This document shows positions 52,981 to 62,827 of a DNA stretch of 64,000 nucleotides, piece by piece; position 1 is the stretch's first letter; the number at the start of each line of letters is the position of its first letter. The position numbers and the translations under genes are program-made. Origin of the DNA: Variovorax sp. SG517 (GTDB lineage Bacteria > Pseudomonadota > Gammaproteobacteria > Burkholderiales > Burkholderiaceae_C); contig NZ_JABMJG010000004.1 of NCBI RefSeq assembly GCF_013376045.1, positions 124,001 through 188,000 on the forward strand, in the 5' to 3' direction. Below the pieces are notes generated by a model that was given only the letters and a program-made list of their open reading frames with translations, had not been told where the DNA came from and did no database searches.

Positions 52981-54606
52981 GTGTCTGCCCAAGTCGACCG
53001 CTTCGTTCACGACCGCTTGCCGCCCGCGGCACAGCTGCCCGTCTTTCGCTACGACCTGCCCGAGCTGCAGCTGCCCGACCAGCTCAACCTGGTCGAGGAA
53101 CTGCTCGACAAGGCCGCAGCGAAGGGCTTCGGCGACAAGCCGATGCTGCGCTCGCCGCAGGGCACGCTGACCTATGCGCAGGCGGCCGTCGAGGTCAATC
53201 GCATCGCGCAGGTGCTGGTCGAGGATCTCAAGCTGGTGCCGGGCAACCGCGTGCTGCTGCGCGGCGGCAATTCGGTGGCGATGGCGCTCGCGTGGCTCGC
53301 GGTGGTGAAGGCCGGGCTGATCGCCGTGGCGACGATGCCGCTGCTGCGCGCGAAGGAGTTGGGCGACATCATCGAGAAGGCCCAGCCCGTGGCCGCGCTG
53401 TGCGACGGGCGGCTGCTCGACGAGTTGGCGATCGCGCAGCGCGAGCATCCGGTGCTTGCCACGGTGGTGGCATTCAACAAGCCCGATGCCGACGACTCGC
53501 TCTCGGCGCGCGCAGGGAAGAAGAGCGGCGTATTCCAGGCCTGCCCCACGGCGTCGGACGACATCGCGCTGCTGGCTTTCACCTCGGGCACCACGGGCAA
53601 GCCGAAGGCGCCCGTCACCACGCACCGCGACGTGCTCGCGATGTGCCAGACCTGGCCGCGCCACGTGCTGCGCGCGCGCAGCGACGACATCGTGGTGGGC
53701 TCGCCGCCGCTGGCCTTCACCTTCGGGCTCGGCGGCTTGCTGGTGTTTCCGATGTGGGCCGGCGCCTCCGTCTACTTCCCCGATGCGCCTTTCACGCCCG
53801 AGGGGCTGGTGAAGCTCATCAACGAGGTCGGCGCGACCATCTGCTACACGGCGCCCACGTTCTATCGCCAGATGGCGCCGTTCGTGAAGCAGCACGGCAT
53901 GCCCACGCTTCGCATCAGCGTGAGCGCCGGCGAAGCCCTGCCCGATGCCACGCGGCAGCTGTGGAAGGAAGCCTCCGGCATCGAGATGCTCGACGGCATC
54001 GGCGGCACCGAGGTCTTCCACATCTACATCTCGGCTGCCGGCGCCGACGTGCGCCGTGGCGCGGTCGGAAAGGTCGTGCCGGGCTTCACCGCGAAGGTGG
54101 TGGACAACCAGGGCAACGAAGTGCCGCGCGGCACGGTCGGCAAGCTCGCGCTGCAGGGGCCCGTGGGCTGCCGCTATCTCGACGACGCACGGCAGACCGA
54201 TTACGTGAAGAACGGCTGGAACTATCCGGGCGACTCGTTCGTGCAGGACGACGACGGCTATTTCTTCTACCAGGCGCGCGCCGACGACATGATCATCACC
54301 GCCGGCTACAACGTCGGCGGGCCGGAGGTCGAGGACGCGCTGCTCAAGCACCCCGCGGTGGCCGAGTGCGGCGTGATCGGCAAGCCCGATCCGGAGCGGG
54401 GCATGATCGTGAAGGCGTTCTGCGTCCTCAAGCCGGGCAACGAAGGCAATGCCGCCCTCGTGAAGGTGCTGCAGGACCACGTGAAGGCGACCATCGCGCC
54501 GTTCAAATACCCGAGGGAGATCGAGTTCGTGCCGGCGCTGCCGCGCACCGAAACCGGCAAGCTCCAGCGATTCAAACTGAGACAACCCAACACGACGACA
54601 TCATGA
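52981..54606 (+). CDS. Benzoate-CoA ligase family protein (2-aminobenzoate-CoA ligase candidate)
   Basis: The 541-residue ligase starts at GTG 52981, 5 bp after the previous stop. It has LLAFTSGTTGKPKAPVTTH (about 197-215), GGTEVFHIY, DSFVQDDDGYFFYQARADDMI and KYPREIEFV, features of the benzoate-CoA ligase branch. In this operon it most likely activates 2-aminobenzoate (anthranilate) with ATP and CoA, supplying the fused monooxygenase/reductase. Salicylate is the main alternative. Confidence 0.88.
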   Translation: MSAQVDRFVHDRLPPAAQLPVFRYDLPELQLPDQLNLVEELLDKAAAKGFGDKPMLRSPQGTLTYAQAAVEVNRIAQVLVEDLKLVPGNRVLLRGGNSVAMALAWLAVVKAGLIAVATMPLLRAKELGDIIEKAQPVAALCDGRLLDELAIAQREHPVLATVVAFNKPDADDSLSARAGKKSGVFQACPTASDDIALLAFTSGTTGKPKAPVTTHRDVLAMCQTWPRHVLRARSDDIVVGSPPLAFTFGLGGLLVFPMWAGASVYFPDAPFTPEGLVKLINEVGATICYTAPTFYRQMAPFVKQHGMPTLRISVSAGEALPDATRQLWKEASGIEMLDGIGGTEVFHIYISAAGADVRRGAVGKVVPGFTAKVVDNQGNEVPRGTVGKLALQGPVGCRYLDDARQTDYVKNGWNYPGDSFVQDDDGYFFYQARADDMIITAGYNVGGPEVEDALLKHPAVAECGVIGKPDPERGMIVKAFCVLKPGNEGNAALVKVLQDHVKATIAPFKYPREIEFVPALPRTETGKLQRFKLRQPNTTTS

Positions 54607-55001
54607 TCAACAAACTCCTGCAACCCGAAGGCTGGCTGCCTCCCAAAGGCTATGCGAACGGCGTCGCCGCTCGCGGAACGATGCTGTTCATCGGCGGCCA
54701 GATCGGCTGGAATGCACAACAGCAGTTCGAGTCGGACGACTTCATCGACCAGTGCGGCCAGGCGCTGCGCAACATCGTCGAGGTGCTACGCGCAGGCGGC
54801 GCAGGTCCCGAACACATGGTCCGCATGACCTGGTACGTGACGGACCGTGACGAATACAGCCGGCGGCTGGGCGAACTCGGCCCGGTTTACCGCGACGCGA
54901 TGGGCCGCAACTTCCCGGCCATGACCTGCGTGCAGGTGGCGGCGCTGGTGGAGCACCGGGCGAAGGTCGAAATCGAGGTCACAGCGGTCGTACCGGACTG
55001 A
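54603..55001 (+). CDS. RidA-family protein
   Basis: The 132-residue protein is a RidA/YjgF trimer-type enamine/imine deaminase. It shows GVAARGTMLFIGGQIGWN, QALRNIVEVLRAGGAGPEHMVRMTWYVTD and a C-terminal RNFPAMTCVQVAALVEHRAKVEIEVTA with the Arg/Glu residues of the RidA site. Its ATG overlaps the ligase stop. A RidA at the end of a 2-aminobenzoyl-CoA operon suggests deamination of the enamine-type ring intermediate formed by the monooxygenase/reductase. It is followed by a good terminator. Confidence 0.9.
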   Translation: MINKLLQPEGWLPPKGYANGVAARGTMLFIGGQIGWNAQQQFESDDFIDQCGQALRNIVEVLRAGGAGPEHMVRMTWYVTDRDEYSRRLGELGPVYRDAMGRNFPAMTCVQVAALVEHRAKVEIEVTAVVPD

Positions 55002-55026
55002 GCCTCATCGCCGGCCCAAAAACAGG

Positions 55027-55056
55027 AATGCCCTCATTGCGAGGGCATTTCTTTTT
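55027..55056 (+). terminator. Intrinsic terminator of the 2-aminobenzoyl-CoA operon
   Basis: AATGCCCTC (55027-55035) pairs with GAGGGCATT (55041-55049), followed by TCTTTTTG. It is 26 bp after the RidA stop. Confidence 0.85.
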
Positions 55057-55120
55057 GCGATTCCTTTTGCCTTTCGTGGCAGTTGATCGGCAAAGAAGAG
55101 CGACAGAAAAGCGAAAAAGA

Positions 55121-55154
55121 AAAAGGCCCTTTGATTTCTCAAAGGGCCTTTTTA
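55121..55154 (-). terminator. Bidirectional terminator after the tRNA gene
   Basis: AAAAGGCCCTTTG (55121-55133) pairs with CAAAGGGCCTTTT (55140-55152). A run of A on the left and T on the right allows termination from both sides. It ends the minus-strand tRNA/ribosomal transcript and backs up the plus-strand operon terminator. Confidence 0.85.
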
Positions 55155-55157
55155 ATT

Positions 55158-55234
<77 letters not shown>

Positions 55235-55252
55235 GCAGACTTAGATTATAGC

Positions 55253-55651
55253 TTATTCAGCAGCGTTTTGCTCGGCTGCGTCTTCTTTAATTTCAGGACG
55301 ATCAACCAGTTCGACGAGCGCCATTGGGGCATTGTCGCCCACGCGGAAACCCATCTTCAGGATGCGGGTGTAGCCACCCGGACGCGCGGCGAAACGCGGG
55401 CCGAGTTCGCCGAAGAGCTTGACGACGCTGTCGCGGCTGCGCAGGCGGTCGAAGGCCAGGCGCTTGTTGGCAACGGTGGGCTTCTTGGCCAGGGTGATCA
55501 TCGGCTCGATGACGCGGCGCAGTTCCTTGGCCTTGGGGACCGTGGTCTTGATGACTTCGTGCTCGATGAGCGAATTCATCATGTTCTGCAGCATCGCGAG
55601 GCGGTGCGAGCTGGTGCGGTTGAGTTTGCGGAGTCCGTGTCCGTGACGCAT
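55253..55651 (-). CDS. rplQ: 50S ribosomal protein L17
   Basis: The 132-residue protein starts [20 protein letters not shown], unmistakable L17. It contributes to the large subunit near the exit tunnel. It is the last protein gene of the alpha operon, 95 bp after rpoA, and is followed by the initiator tRNA. A longer in-frame start at 55708 is rejected because L17 begins at MRHG. Confidence 0.98.
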   Translation of the reverse strand: MRHGHGLRKLNRTSSHRLAMLQNMMNSLIEHEVIKTTVPKAKELRRVIEPMITLAKKPTVANKRLAFDRLRSRDSVVKLFGELGPRFAARPGGYTRILKMGFRVGDNAPMALVELVDRPEIKEDAAEQNAAE

Positions 55652-55746
55652 GGTGCTTTCCTTTACTTTATAAAAACAGGCAGCCGTGTCAGGTACTGCC
55701 CGGTGCACTGGCCCTTTTCAGGGGCCTCTTTCAAAAATTCAAATAA

Positions 55747-56736
55747 TCAACGCTTGTCGAGGCCGGCCGGCGGCCAGCTTTCGAGCTTCATGCCCAAGGT
55801 CAGGCCGCGCGAGGCAAGCACTTCCTTGATTTCGTTGAGCGACTTGCGACCCAGGTTCGGGGTCTTGAGCAGCTCGTTCTCGGTGCGCTGGATCAGGTCA
55901 CCGATGTAGTAGATGTTTTCGGCCTTCAGGCAGTTGGCCGAACGCACCGTCAGTTCGAGTTCGTCGACAGGACGCAGCAGGATCGGATCGAACTGCTGTG
56001 CGCTGCGCGGAGCCGGAGCGTCGAACGCAGCGAGTTCGCCGCCTTCGAGCTGCGCGAACACGGCGAGCTGCTCGACCAGGATTTTAGCCGATGCGCGCAC
56101 AGCGTCTTCGGCGGTGATCGCACCGTTGGTTTCGATCTCGACCAGCAGCTTGTCCAGGTCGGTGCGCTGCTCCACGCGGGCGCTCTCGACGGTGTAGCTC
56201 ACGCGCTTGACGGGCGAGAACGAGGCGTCGAGGACGATGCGGCCGATCGACTTGGTCGGCTCGTCCGCGTAGCGGCGCATCGTGCCGGGCACGTAGCCGC
56301 GGCCCTTCTCGACCTTGATCTGCATGTCGAGCTTGCCGCCTTGCGACAGGTGGGCGATCACGTGGTCGGGGTTGATGATCTCGACGTCGTGCGGGGTCTG
56401 GATGTCCGAAGCCAGGACCGGACCTTCGCCGTCCTTGCGCAGGCTCAGCGTGACTTCGTCGCGGTTGTGGAGCTTGAACACCACGCCCTTGAGGTTCAGC
56501 AGGATGTTGACGACATCTTCCTGCACGCCGTCGATCGACGAGTACTCATGCAGAACGCCAGCGATCGTGACTTCGGTGGCCGAGTAGCCCACCATGGACG
56601 ACAGCAGAACGCGACGCAGCGCGTTGCCGAGCGTGTGGCCATAGCCGCGCTCGAAAGGCTCGAGCGTCACCTTGGCCTTGTTGGCGGCAAGTTGCTCGAC
56701 CTGGATGGTCTTGGGTTTCAGCAGGGTGGTTTGCAT
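55747..56736 (-). CDS. rpoA: RNA polymerase alpha subunit
   Basis: The 329-residue protein has the assembly domain ([20 protein letters not shown] near 29-48) and the C-terminal alpha-CTD ([20 protein letters not shown], then [14 protein letters not shown]) that contacts UP elements and activators. Length and sequence are normal. It is separated from rpsD by 142 bp containing a terminator-like hairpin. Confidence 0.98.
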   Translation of the reverse strand: MQTTLLKPKTIQVEQLAANKAKVTLEPFERGYGHTLGNALRRVLLSSMVGYSATEVTIAGVLHEYSSIDGVQEDVVNILLNLKGVVFKLHNRDEVTLSLRKDGEGPVLASDIQTPHDVEIINPDHVIAHLSQGGKLDMQIKVEKGRGYVPGTMRRYADEPTKSIGRIVLDASFSPVKRVSYTVESARVEQRTDLDKLLVEIETNGAITAEDAVRASAKILVEQLAVFAQLEGGELAAFDAPAPRSAQQFDPILLRPVDELELTVRSANCLKAENIYYIGDLIQRTENELLKTPNLGRKSLNEIKEVLASRGLTLGMKLESWPPAGLDKR

Positions 56737-56828
56737 GCAGACTTCCTCTCAATACCCCCGGCTCGTTACACCGGTAAGGCTGGTGAAGCACCTGAGCCGC
56801 GACGAAGCGCGGAGCAGGAACGTGAACA

Positions 56829-56869
56829 ACAAAAACAATCTCCCGCCGGCGCGTGGAAGCGCAGGCGGG
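56829..56869 (-). terminator. Terminator-like hairpin between rpsD and rpoA
   Basis: On the minus strand CCCGCC (56869-56864) pairs with GGCGGG (56847-56842), with an inner GCGC/GCGC, followed by AGATTGTTTTTGTTG. It could attenuate read-through or mark an mRNA processing site. Confidence 0.55.
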
Positions 56870-56878
56870 TAGAAAAAA

Positions 56879-57502
56879 TCAACGCGAATACAGTTCGACG
56901 ATCAGCGATTCGTTGATGTCGGCTGCGAATTCGTCGCGATCGGGCACCTTCTTGAACGTGCCTTCGGCCTTGTCGGCGTTCACGTCGACCCATGCCGGAA
57001 TACCGACTTGCTGGGCGAGTTGCAGCGCTTCGACAACGCGGGTCTGCTTCTTCGACTTGTCGCGCACGGCGATCACGTCACCGGTCTTGACCAGGTACGA
57101 CGGGATGTTGACCGACTGACCGTTCACCGTGATCGCCTTGTGCGACACCAGCTGGCGCGCTTCGGCGCGGGTCGAGCCGAAGCCCATGCGGTAAACGACG
57201 TTGTCCAGGCGCGATTCGAGAATGAACAGCAGGTTGGCGCCCGTGTTGCCACGACGGCGGTCGGCTTCCTCGAAGTAGCGGCGGAATTGCTTCTCGAGCA
57301 CGCCGTACATGCGCTTGACCTTCTGCTTCTCGCGCAGCTGCAGGCCGTAGTCGGAGGTGCGCTGACCCGAGGTGCGGCCATGCTGGCCGGGCTTGGAGTC
57401 GAACTTGGCCTTGTCCTGGATCGAACGGCGGGCGCTCTTCAGGAACAGGTCGGTGCCTTCACGGCGGGAAAGTTTGGCCTTGGGGCCGAGGTAACGTGCC
57501 AC
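56879..57502 (-). CDS. rpsD: 30S ribosomal protein S4
   Basis: The 207-residue protein begins [20 protein letters not shown] and contains the S4 RNA-binding region ([21 protein letters not shown]). It is an assembly initiator of the small subunit, and in many bacteria it represses its own operon. It lies 131 bp after rpsK, beyond a terminator-like hairpin. Confidence 0.98.
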   Translation of the reverse strand: MARYLGPKAKLSRREGTDLFLKSARRSIQDKAKFDSKPGQHGRTSGQRTSDYGLQLREKQKVKRMYGVLEKQFRRYFEEADRRRGNTGANLLFILESRLDNVVYRMGFGSTRAEARQLVSHKAITVNGQSVNIPSYLVKTGDVIAVRDKSKKQTRVVEALQLAQQVGIPAWVDVNADKAEGTFKKVPDRDEFAADINESLIVELYSR

Positions 57503-57573
57503 GATTTTTCCTTTGTGTCATCTGCCGCAGTTGCCTACGGGAGCCGTCGGCAGCATGCCGATGGCGGTGGGCT

Positions 57574-57618
57574 TAGTAAAAAAACAAACGCGCAGCCGCT
57601 ATTCAAAGCCGGCTGCGC
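57574..57618 (-). terminator. Terminator-like hairpin between rpsK and rpsD
   Basis: On the minus strand GCGCAGCCG (57618-57610) pairs perfectly with CGGCTGCGC (57598-57590), followed by GTTTGTTTTTTTAC. This is a textbook stem plus U-run inside a ribosomal operon, so partial termination or attenuation before rpsD is likely. Confidence 0.7.
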
Positions 57619-57633
57619 CTTGCGGACTGACGA

Positions 57634-58038
57634 TCAGATGCGGCGACGCTTCTGGGGACGGCAGCCGTTGTGCGGAACGGGCGTCACGTCGGCAATGGAA
57701 TTGATCCGGATGCCGAGCGCAGCCAGTGCGCGCACCGACGATTCGCGACCGGGGCCGGGGCCCTTGATCTCGACGTCGAGGTTCTTGATGCCTTGTTCGA
57801 CAGCAGCACGGCCGGCAACTTCCGAAGCGACCTGCGCAGCGAACGGGGTCGACTTGCGCGAGCCCTTGAAGCCCTGGCCACCCGACGAAGCCCACGACAG
57901 GGCGTTGCCCTGGCGATCGGTGATCGTGATGATGGTGTTGTTGAACGAAGCGTGCACGTGAGCGATACCGTCCGCGACGTTCTTGCGAACCTTCTTGCGA
58001 ACGCGCTGTGCGGCGTTGTTTGCAGGTGCTTTAGCCAT
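57634..58038 (-). CDS. rpsK: 30S ribosomal protein S11
   Basis: The 134-residue protein contains [20 protein letters not shown] and [10 protein letters not shown], diagnostic of S11. It forms part of the platform of the small subunit. It lies 12 bp after rpsM in the alpha operon. Confidence 0.98.
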   Translation of the reverse strand: MAKAPANNAAQRVRKKVRKNVADGIAHVHASFNNTIITITDRQGNALSWASSGGQGFKGSRKSTPFAAQVASEVAGRAAVEQGIKNLDVEIKGPGPGRESSVRALAALGIRINSIADVTPVPHNGCRPQKRRRI

Positions 58039-58050
58039 GCTGTTCTATCC

Positions 58051-58416
58051 TTATTTCTTCAGGGACTGCGCAGCCTTGCGCGGACCCTTGCGGGTGCGGG
58101 CGTTGGTGCGCGTGCGCTGGCCGCGCATCGGCAGGCCGCGACGGTGACGGAAGCCGCGGTAGCAGCCGATGTCCATCAGGCGCTTGATGTTCATCGTCGT
58201 CTCGCGACGCAGGTCGCCTTCGATCGTGAACAGTGCGATCTGGTCGCGAATCTTCTCGAGATCGGCGTCGGTCAGATCCTTGATCTTCTTCGAATACTCG
58301 ATGCCGCTCGCTTCGCAGATCTGACGGGCGCGGGTGCGACCGATGCCGAAGATGGCGGTCAGGCCGATTTCAGCGTGCTTGTGCGGCGGGATGTTGATGC
58401 CAGCAATACGTGCCAT
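58051..58416 (-). CDS. rpsM: 30S ribosomal protein S13
   Basis: The 121-residue protein starts [20 protein letters not shown] and ends in the basic [17 protein letters not shown] region. It belongs to the head of the small subunit and contacts the P-site tRNA. It follows rpmJ by 23 bp. Confidence 0.98.
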   Translation of the reverse strand: MARIAGINIPPHKHAEIGLTAIFGIGRTRARQICEASGIEYSKKIKDLTDADLEKIRDQIALFTIEGDLRRETTMNIKRLMDIGCYRGFRHRRGLPMRGQRTRTNARTRKGPRKAAQSLKK

Positions 58417-58439
58417 GTGCGTCCTCTAATACTCTTCAA

Positions 58440-58553
58440 TCAACCCTGGCGCTGCTTGTGGCGCGGGTCGGTGCAGATCACGCGCACCACACCCTTGCGG
58501 CGGATGACCTTGCAATTACGGCAGATGGTTTTGACCGAAGCCGAAACTCTCAT
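58440..58553 (-). CDS. rpmJ: 50S ribosomal protein L36
   Basis: Translating the minus strand from ATG 58553 gives 37 residues, beginning [20 protein letters not shown] and ending HKQRQG. Its CxxC...C...H arrangement (Cys11, Cys14, Cys27, His32) is the zinc-binding form of L36. It sits 64 bp after secY with no infA gene between them. Confidence 0.97.
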   Translation of the reverse strand: MRVSASVKTICRNCKVIRRKGVVRVICTDPRHKQRQG

Positions 58554-58617
58554 TTCACTCTCCTAAAACTGTTTAACGTGGCGGTCTACCGCCCGGACTC
58601 AATACTGAAACACAGCC

Positions 58618-59931
58618 CTACGATGTCTTGAAGTTAGCCTTCTTCAGCAGCGATTCGTACTGCTGGGACATCATGTAGTTTTGCACCTGGGCCATGAAGT
58701 CCATCGTGACGACCACGATGATCAGCAGGGAGGTACCACCGAAGTAGAACGGCACGTTGTACTTCAGGATCAGGAACTCTGGCAGCAGGCAGACGAAGGT
58801 GATGTACACCGCGCCAGCCAGCGTCAGGCGAACCAGAATCTTGTCGATGTAGCGAGCGGTCTGGTCACCCGGGCGGATGCCAGGAATGAATGCACCACTC
58901 TTCTTCAGGTTGTCGGCCGTTTCCTTGCTGTTGAACACGAGTGCCGTGTAGAAGAAGCAGAAGAAAACGATCGCAGCGGCATACAGCAGCACGTAGATCG
59001 GTTCGCCGGGGCGCAGCGCGCTGGCCACGTCCTTGATCCAGCGGAAGCCACCTTCGCCGGTGCTGAACCAGCCGACCACCGTTGCCGGCAGCAGGATGAT
59101 CGACGAAGCGAAGATCGGAGGGATCACGCCAGCCATGTTCAGCTTCAGCGGCAGGTGCGACGACTGGCCGCCATACACCTTGTTGCCGACCTGGCGCCGC
59201 GCATAGTTCACGAGGATCTTGCGCTGGCCACGTTCCACGAACACCACGAAGTAGGTGACCAGCACCACCACGGCGACGATGAAGAGCGCGACGATCACGT
59301 TCATAGCGCCGGTACGCACCAGCTCCAGCAGACCGCCGATGGCGTTGGGCAGACCGGCCGCGATACCCGCGAAGATCAGGATCGAGATGCCGTTGCCGAG
59401 ACCGCGTTCGGTGATCTGCTCGCCGAGCCACATCAGGAACATCGAACCTGCCGTCAGGCTCACCATGGCGGTCAGGCGGAAGCCGAAACCGGGCGAGATG
59501 ACCAGGCCGGCCGACGACTCGAGAGCCACCGCGATGCTGAACGACTGGAACAGGGCCAGGCCCAGCGCGCCATAGCGCGTGTACTGCGTGATCTTGCGGC
59601 GGCCGGCCTCGCCTTCCTTCTTCAATTGCTCGAAGGTCGGAAGCACGTAGGTCATCAGCTGCATGATGATCGACGCCGAGATGTACGGCATGATCCCCAA
59701 CGCGAACACGGTGAAGCGCGACAGCGCACCGCCCGAGAACATGTTGAACAGGCTCAGAATGCCGCCCTGCTGGCCCTGGAACAGCGCAGCCAGCTGGTCC
59801 GGGTTGATGCCCGGCACAGGGATGTGCGCGCCAATCCGGTAGACCACGAGCGCGAGCAGCAAGAAGACGAGCCGACGACGGAGGTCGCCGAACTTGCCTG
59901 TCTTTGCGATCGTTGCCGCGTTAGTTGCCAC
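58618..59931 (-). CDS. secY: Protein translocase subunit SecY
   Basis: The 437-residue protein has ten membrane segments and SecY signatures ([21 protein letters not shown] region in the cytoplasmic loop, [20 protein letters not shown]). It is the channel of the Sec translocon. It follows rplO by 27 bp in the spc operon, the conserved position. Confidence 0.98.
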   Translation of the reverse strand: MATNAATIAKTGKFGDLRRRLVFLLLALVVYRIGAHIPVPGINPDQLAALFQGQQGGILSLFNMFSGGALSRFTVFALGIMPYISASIIMQLMTYVLPTFEQLKKEGEAGRRKITQYTRYGALGLALFQSFSIAVALESSAGLVISPGFGFRLTAMVSLTAGSMFLMWLGEQITERGLGNGISILIFAGIAAGLPNAIGGLLELVRTGAMNVIVALFIVAVVVLVTYFVVFVERGQRKILVNYARRQVGNKVYGGQSSHLPLKLNMAGVIPPIFASSIILLPATVVGWFSTGEGGFRWIKDVASALRPGEPIYVLLYAAAIVFFCFFYTALVFNSKETADNLKKSGAFIPGIRPGDQTARYIDKILVRLTLAGAVYITFVCLLPEFLILKYNVPFYFGGTSLLIIVVVTMDFMAQVQNYMMSQQYESLLKKANFKTS

Positions 59932-59958
59932 GAAGAACTTCTTTCAGTCCGATGATGA

Positions 59959-60390
59959 TCAGGCGATGCTGCCGCCGGCGGCTTCGATAGCAGCCTTGGC
60001 GCCAGCCGTTGCGCCCACGCCCGTCAGCTTGACGGCCTTGGTGAGCTCACCGGTCTTCACGACCTTGACGACCTTGGCGAGCTGGCCCACGAGGCCGGCT
60101 TGCTTCAGCGCCAGGATGTCCACTTCGGCCAGGCCGAGCTGCTCGAGAGCGGTCAACGTGACTTCGGCGTTGAACTTCAGCAGGTGCGACTTGAAGCCAC
60201 GCTTCGGCAGGCGACGCTGCAGCGGCATTTGACCGCCTTCGAAGCCGACCTTGTGGAAACCGCCTGCGCGCGACTTCTGGCCCTTGTGACCGCGACCCGA
60301 GGTCTTGCCCAGGCCGGAGCCGATACCGCGGCCAACGCGGCGCTTGGCGTGCTTGGCGCCATCCGCCGGCTTGATGCCATTGAGTTCCAT
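59959..60390 (-). CDS. rplO: 50S ribosomal protein L15
   Basis: The 143-residue protein shows the Gly/Arg-rich L15 start ([20 protein letters not shown]) and [18 protein letters not shown]. It is a late-assembly protein of the large subunit, next to rpmD. Confidence 0.98.
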   Translation of the reverse strand: MELNGIKPADGAKHAKRRVGRGIGSGLGKTSGRGHKGQKSRAGGFHKVGFEGGQMPLQRRLPKRGFKSHLLKFNAEVTLTALEQLGLAEVDILALKQAGLVGQLAKVVKVVKTGELTKAVKLTGVGATAGAKAAIEAAGGSIA

Positions 60391-60401
60391 ATCAGTCTCT
60401 C

Positions 60402-60587
60402 TTACAGAACTTTGACCAGATAACTGATCTTGTTGATCATGCCGCGCACTGCGGGCGTGTCTTGCAGTTCGCTCACGCTGTTGAGCTTGCGCAGGCCGAG
60501 GCCACGCACGGTCGCGCGATGCGATTCCTTGGTGCCGATCGGGCTCTTGACCAGCTGCACCTTGAGGGTTTGTTGTTGCGTCGTCAT
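60402..60587 (-). CDS. rpmD: 50S ribosomal protein L30
   Basis: The 61-residue protein contains [20 protein letters not shown] and [20 protein letters not shown], diagnostic of L30. It lies between rpsE and rplO in the standard spc order. Confidence 0.97.
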   Translation of the reverse strand: MTTQQQTLKVQLVKSPIGTKESHRATVRGLGLRKLNSVSELQDTPAVRGMINKISYLVKVL

Positions 60588-60622
60588 TTGAATGCTTCCT
60601 TCAGCCTTGCGAGAGCTCGCGC

Positions 60623-61141
60623 TCAGGCGAAGATTTCTTCGACGGTGAGGCCGCGCTTGGCAGCCACCTGGCCCGCCGTCGTCGAGTTCTTCAACCCGTC
60701 GAGCGTGGCGCGAACCATGTTGTAGGGGTTCGACGAACCATGGCTCTTGGCCACGATGTCGGTGATACCCATCACTTCGAACACGGCGCGCATCGGGCCG
60801 CCGGCGATGATGCCGGTACCCTTGGGAGCCGGGTACATCACCACCGTTGCAGCGCCATGATGGCCTTGCACCTGGTGGTGCAGCGTGCCGTTCTTGATCG
60901 AAACCTTCAGCAGGTTGCGACGCGCTTCTTCCATTGCCTTCTGCACTGCAGCGGGCACTTCCTTCGACTTGCCCTTGCCCATGCCGACGCGGCCATCGCC
61001 GTCACCGACGACGGTGAGTGCTGCGAAACCGAGGATACGACCACCCTTCACCACCTTGGTGACGCGGTTGATCGCGATCATCTTCTCGCGCAAACCGTCC
61101 TCAGGGCCTTCGTTCTGAGCTCTTGCCTGAATCTTTGCCAT
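60623..61141 (-). CDS. rpsE: 30S ribosomal protein S5
   Basis: The 172-residue protein contains [19 protein letters not shown] and [19 protein letters not shown], the S5 double-stranded-RNA-binding region. It takes part in decoding fidelity and is in the normal place after rplR. Confidence 0.98.
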   Translation of the reverse strand: MAKIQARAQNEGPEDGLREKMIAINRVTKVVKGGRILGFAALTVVGDGDGRVGMGKGKSKEVPAAVQKAMEEARRNLLKVSIKNGTLHHQVQGHHGAATVVMYPAPKGTGIIAGGPMRAVFEVMGITDIVAKSHGSSNPYNMVRATLDGLKNSTTAGQVAAKRGLTVEEIFA

Positions 61142-61159
61142 TTTGAATCTCGTGTCCGG

Positions 61160-61525
61160 TTAGAACTGCAGGCCGGCTTCGCGGGCGGCTTCGGCCAGCG
61201 CCTTGACGCGGCCGTGGTAGGCAAAGCCTGCGCGGTCGAAAGCGACCTTCTCGATGCCGGCTGCCTTCGCCTTTTCAGCGATGCGCTTGCCGACGGCGGT
61301 GGCTGCTGCGGCATTGCCGCCCTTGCCCGAACCGCCGAGCGAGGTACGCACTTCGGCTTCTGCCGTCGATGCGGTTGCAATCACCTTGGCGCCGTCGCCG
61401 GAGATGACGGTGGCGTAGATGTGCAGGTTGGTGCGGTTCACCGTCAGACGGGCCACGCCCTGCGTCGCGATGCGAATGCGGGTCTGGCGCGAGCGGCGAA
61501 GACGCTGTGCTTTTTTGGTCAACAT
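61160..61525 (-). CDS. rplR: 50S ribosomal protein L18
   Basis: The 121-residue protein starts [20 protein letters not shown] and ends [17 protein letters not shown], typical of L18, which binds 5S rRNA. Two ATG codons are adjacent (61528 and 61525); I use the second because L18 starts MLTKK. It follows rplF by 14 bp. Confidence 0.97.
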   Translation of the reverse strand: MLTKKAQRLRRSRQTRIRIATQGVARLTVNRTNLHIYATVISGDGAKVIATASTAEAEVRTSLGGSGKGGNAAAATAVGKRIAEKAKAAGIEKVAFDRAGFAYHGRVKALAEAAREAGLQF

Positions 61526-61539
61526 CATTTTGCTGCCCC

Positions 61540-62073
61540 TTACTTCTTCTTGGTCTCTTTGATCACGATCTTCTCGTCCGCATAGCGGATGCCCTTGCCC
61601 TTGTAGGGCTCTGGCGGACGAACAGCGCGGATCTCAGCAGCGATTTGACCAACGCGCTGACGGTCAGCACCCTTGATCACGATTTCGGTCGGGGTCGCGG
61701 TGGCCACCGTGATGCCTTGCGGCATGTCGATGTTGACCGGGTGCGAGTAACCGACTTGCAGGTTCAGCTTGGCGCCGGTCGCCGCGGCCTTGTAGCCGAC
61801 GCCGATCAGGTTGAGCTTCTTCTCGAAGCCCTTGGTCACGCCAACCACCATGTTGTTCACCAGCTGGCGGATCGTGCCGCTCATGGCGTTCGCTTCACGC
61901 GAATCATTGGCGGGTTCGAAGTTCAGCTTGCCGTCCTTGCTGACGACGTTGACCAGTGCGTTGCGCGACAGGTTGAGCGTGCCGCCCGAACCCTTGACGC
62001 TGATCTGGTCTTCCTTGATCGACACATCCACGCCTGCGGGGATGGTGATCGGCATTTTTCCTACTCGGGACAT
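61540..62073 (-). CDS. rplF: 50S ribosomal protein L6
   Basis: The 177-residue protein begins [17 protein letters not shown] and ends with [17 protein letters not shown], the L6 C-terminal signature. It binds near the sarcin-ricin loop. It is in the normal spc operon position. Confidence 0.98.
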   Translation of the reverse strand: MSRVGKMPITIPAGVDVSIKEDQISVKGSGGTLNLSRNALVNVVSKDGKLNFEPANDSREANAMSGTIRQLVNNMVVGVTKGFEKKLNLIGVGYKAAATGAKLNLQVGYSHPVNIDMPQGITVATATPTEIVIKGADRQRVGQIAAEIRAVRPPEPYKGKGIRYADEKIVIKETKKK

Positions 62074-62097
62074 TTCAGTAACTCCTCGATGTCTCGG

Positions 62098-62493
62098 TTA
62101 GGCGACGTAGCACAGAACTTCGCCGCCGACACCGGTAGCGCGAGCCTTGCGATCGGTCATCACGCCCTTGGGGGTCGTGACGATCGCAACGCCGAGGCCG
62201 TTCTGGACTTGCGGGATGGCGGCGCTGGCCTTGTAGACGCGCAGGCCGGGGCGGCTCACGCGTTCGATACGTTCGATGACCGGGCGGCCAGCGTAGTACT
62301 TCAGCGTGATGACGAGCTCGGACTTGCCGGCATCGGTCTTGACTTCGAAACCGTCGATGTAGCCCTCGTCCTTCAGGACTTGTGCAATCGCAGCCTTCAC
62401 CTTGGAAGACGGGATCGACACAGTGGGCTTCGCCACCATCTGCGCGTTGCGGATACGCGTCAGCAGGTCGGCAATGGGATCACTCATGCTCAT
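62098..62493 (-). CDS. rpsH: 30S ribosomal protein S8
   Basis: The 131-residue protein starts [18 protein letters not shown] and ends [22 protein letters not shown], diagnostic of S8, the usual translational repressor of the spc operon. ATG 62493 is used, since longer frames contain no S8 sequence. Confidence 0.98.
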   Translation of the reverse strand: MSMSDPIADLLTRIRNAQMVAKPTVSIPSSKVKAAIAQVLKDEGYIDGFEVKTDAGKSELVITLKYYAGRPVIERIERVSRPGLRVYKASAAIPQVQNGLGVAIVTTPKGVMTDRKARATGVGGEVLCYVA

Positions 62494-62513
62494 GTTGTTT
62501 GCTCCTGCCTGGC

Positions 62514-62819
62514 TTACCAGCTGGCCTTGGTGACACCGGGGATGTCGCCGTTGAAAGCCAGTTCGCGGATCTTGGCGCGGGCCAGACCGAATTGACGGAA
62601 GGTGCCACGGGGGCGACCGGTGATTTCGCAACGGTTGCGCTGACGCGTGGGGTTCGCGTTGCGCGGCAGCTTCTGCAGCGCCAGGCGTGCAGCAGCGCGC
62701 TCTTCTTCGGTCTTCTTCAGGTCGTTGGAGGCTGCCTTCAGTTCGGCGTGCTTCGCTGCGAACTTGGCAACCAGCTTGTCGCGCTTGAGTTCGCGCTGGA
62801 TCAAAGATGCTTTAGCCAC
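62514..62819 (-). CDS. rpsN: 30S ribosomal protein S14
   Basis: The 101-residue protein is the long, zinc-free form of S14 (no CxxC pairs), ending [20 protein letters not shown] and [18 protein letters not shown]. It starts [11 protein letters not shown] and follows rplE by 8 bp. Confidence 0.98.
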   Translation of the reverse strand: MAKASLIQRELKRDKLVAKFAAKHAELKAASNDLKKTEEERAAARLALQKLPRNANPTRQRNRCEITGRPRGTFRQFGLARAKIRELAFNGDIPGVTKASW

Positions 62820-62827
62820 AGGTCACC

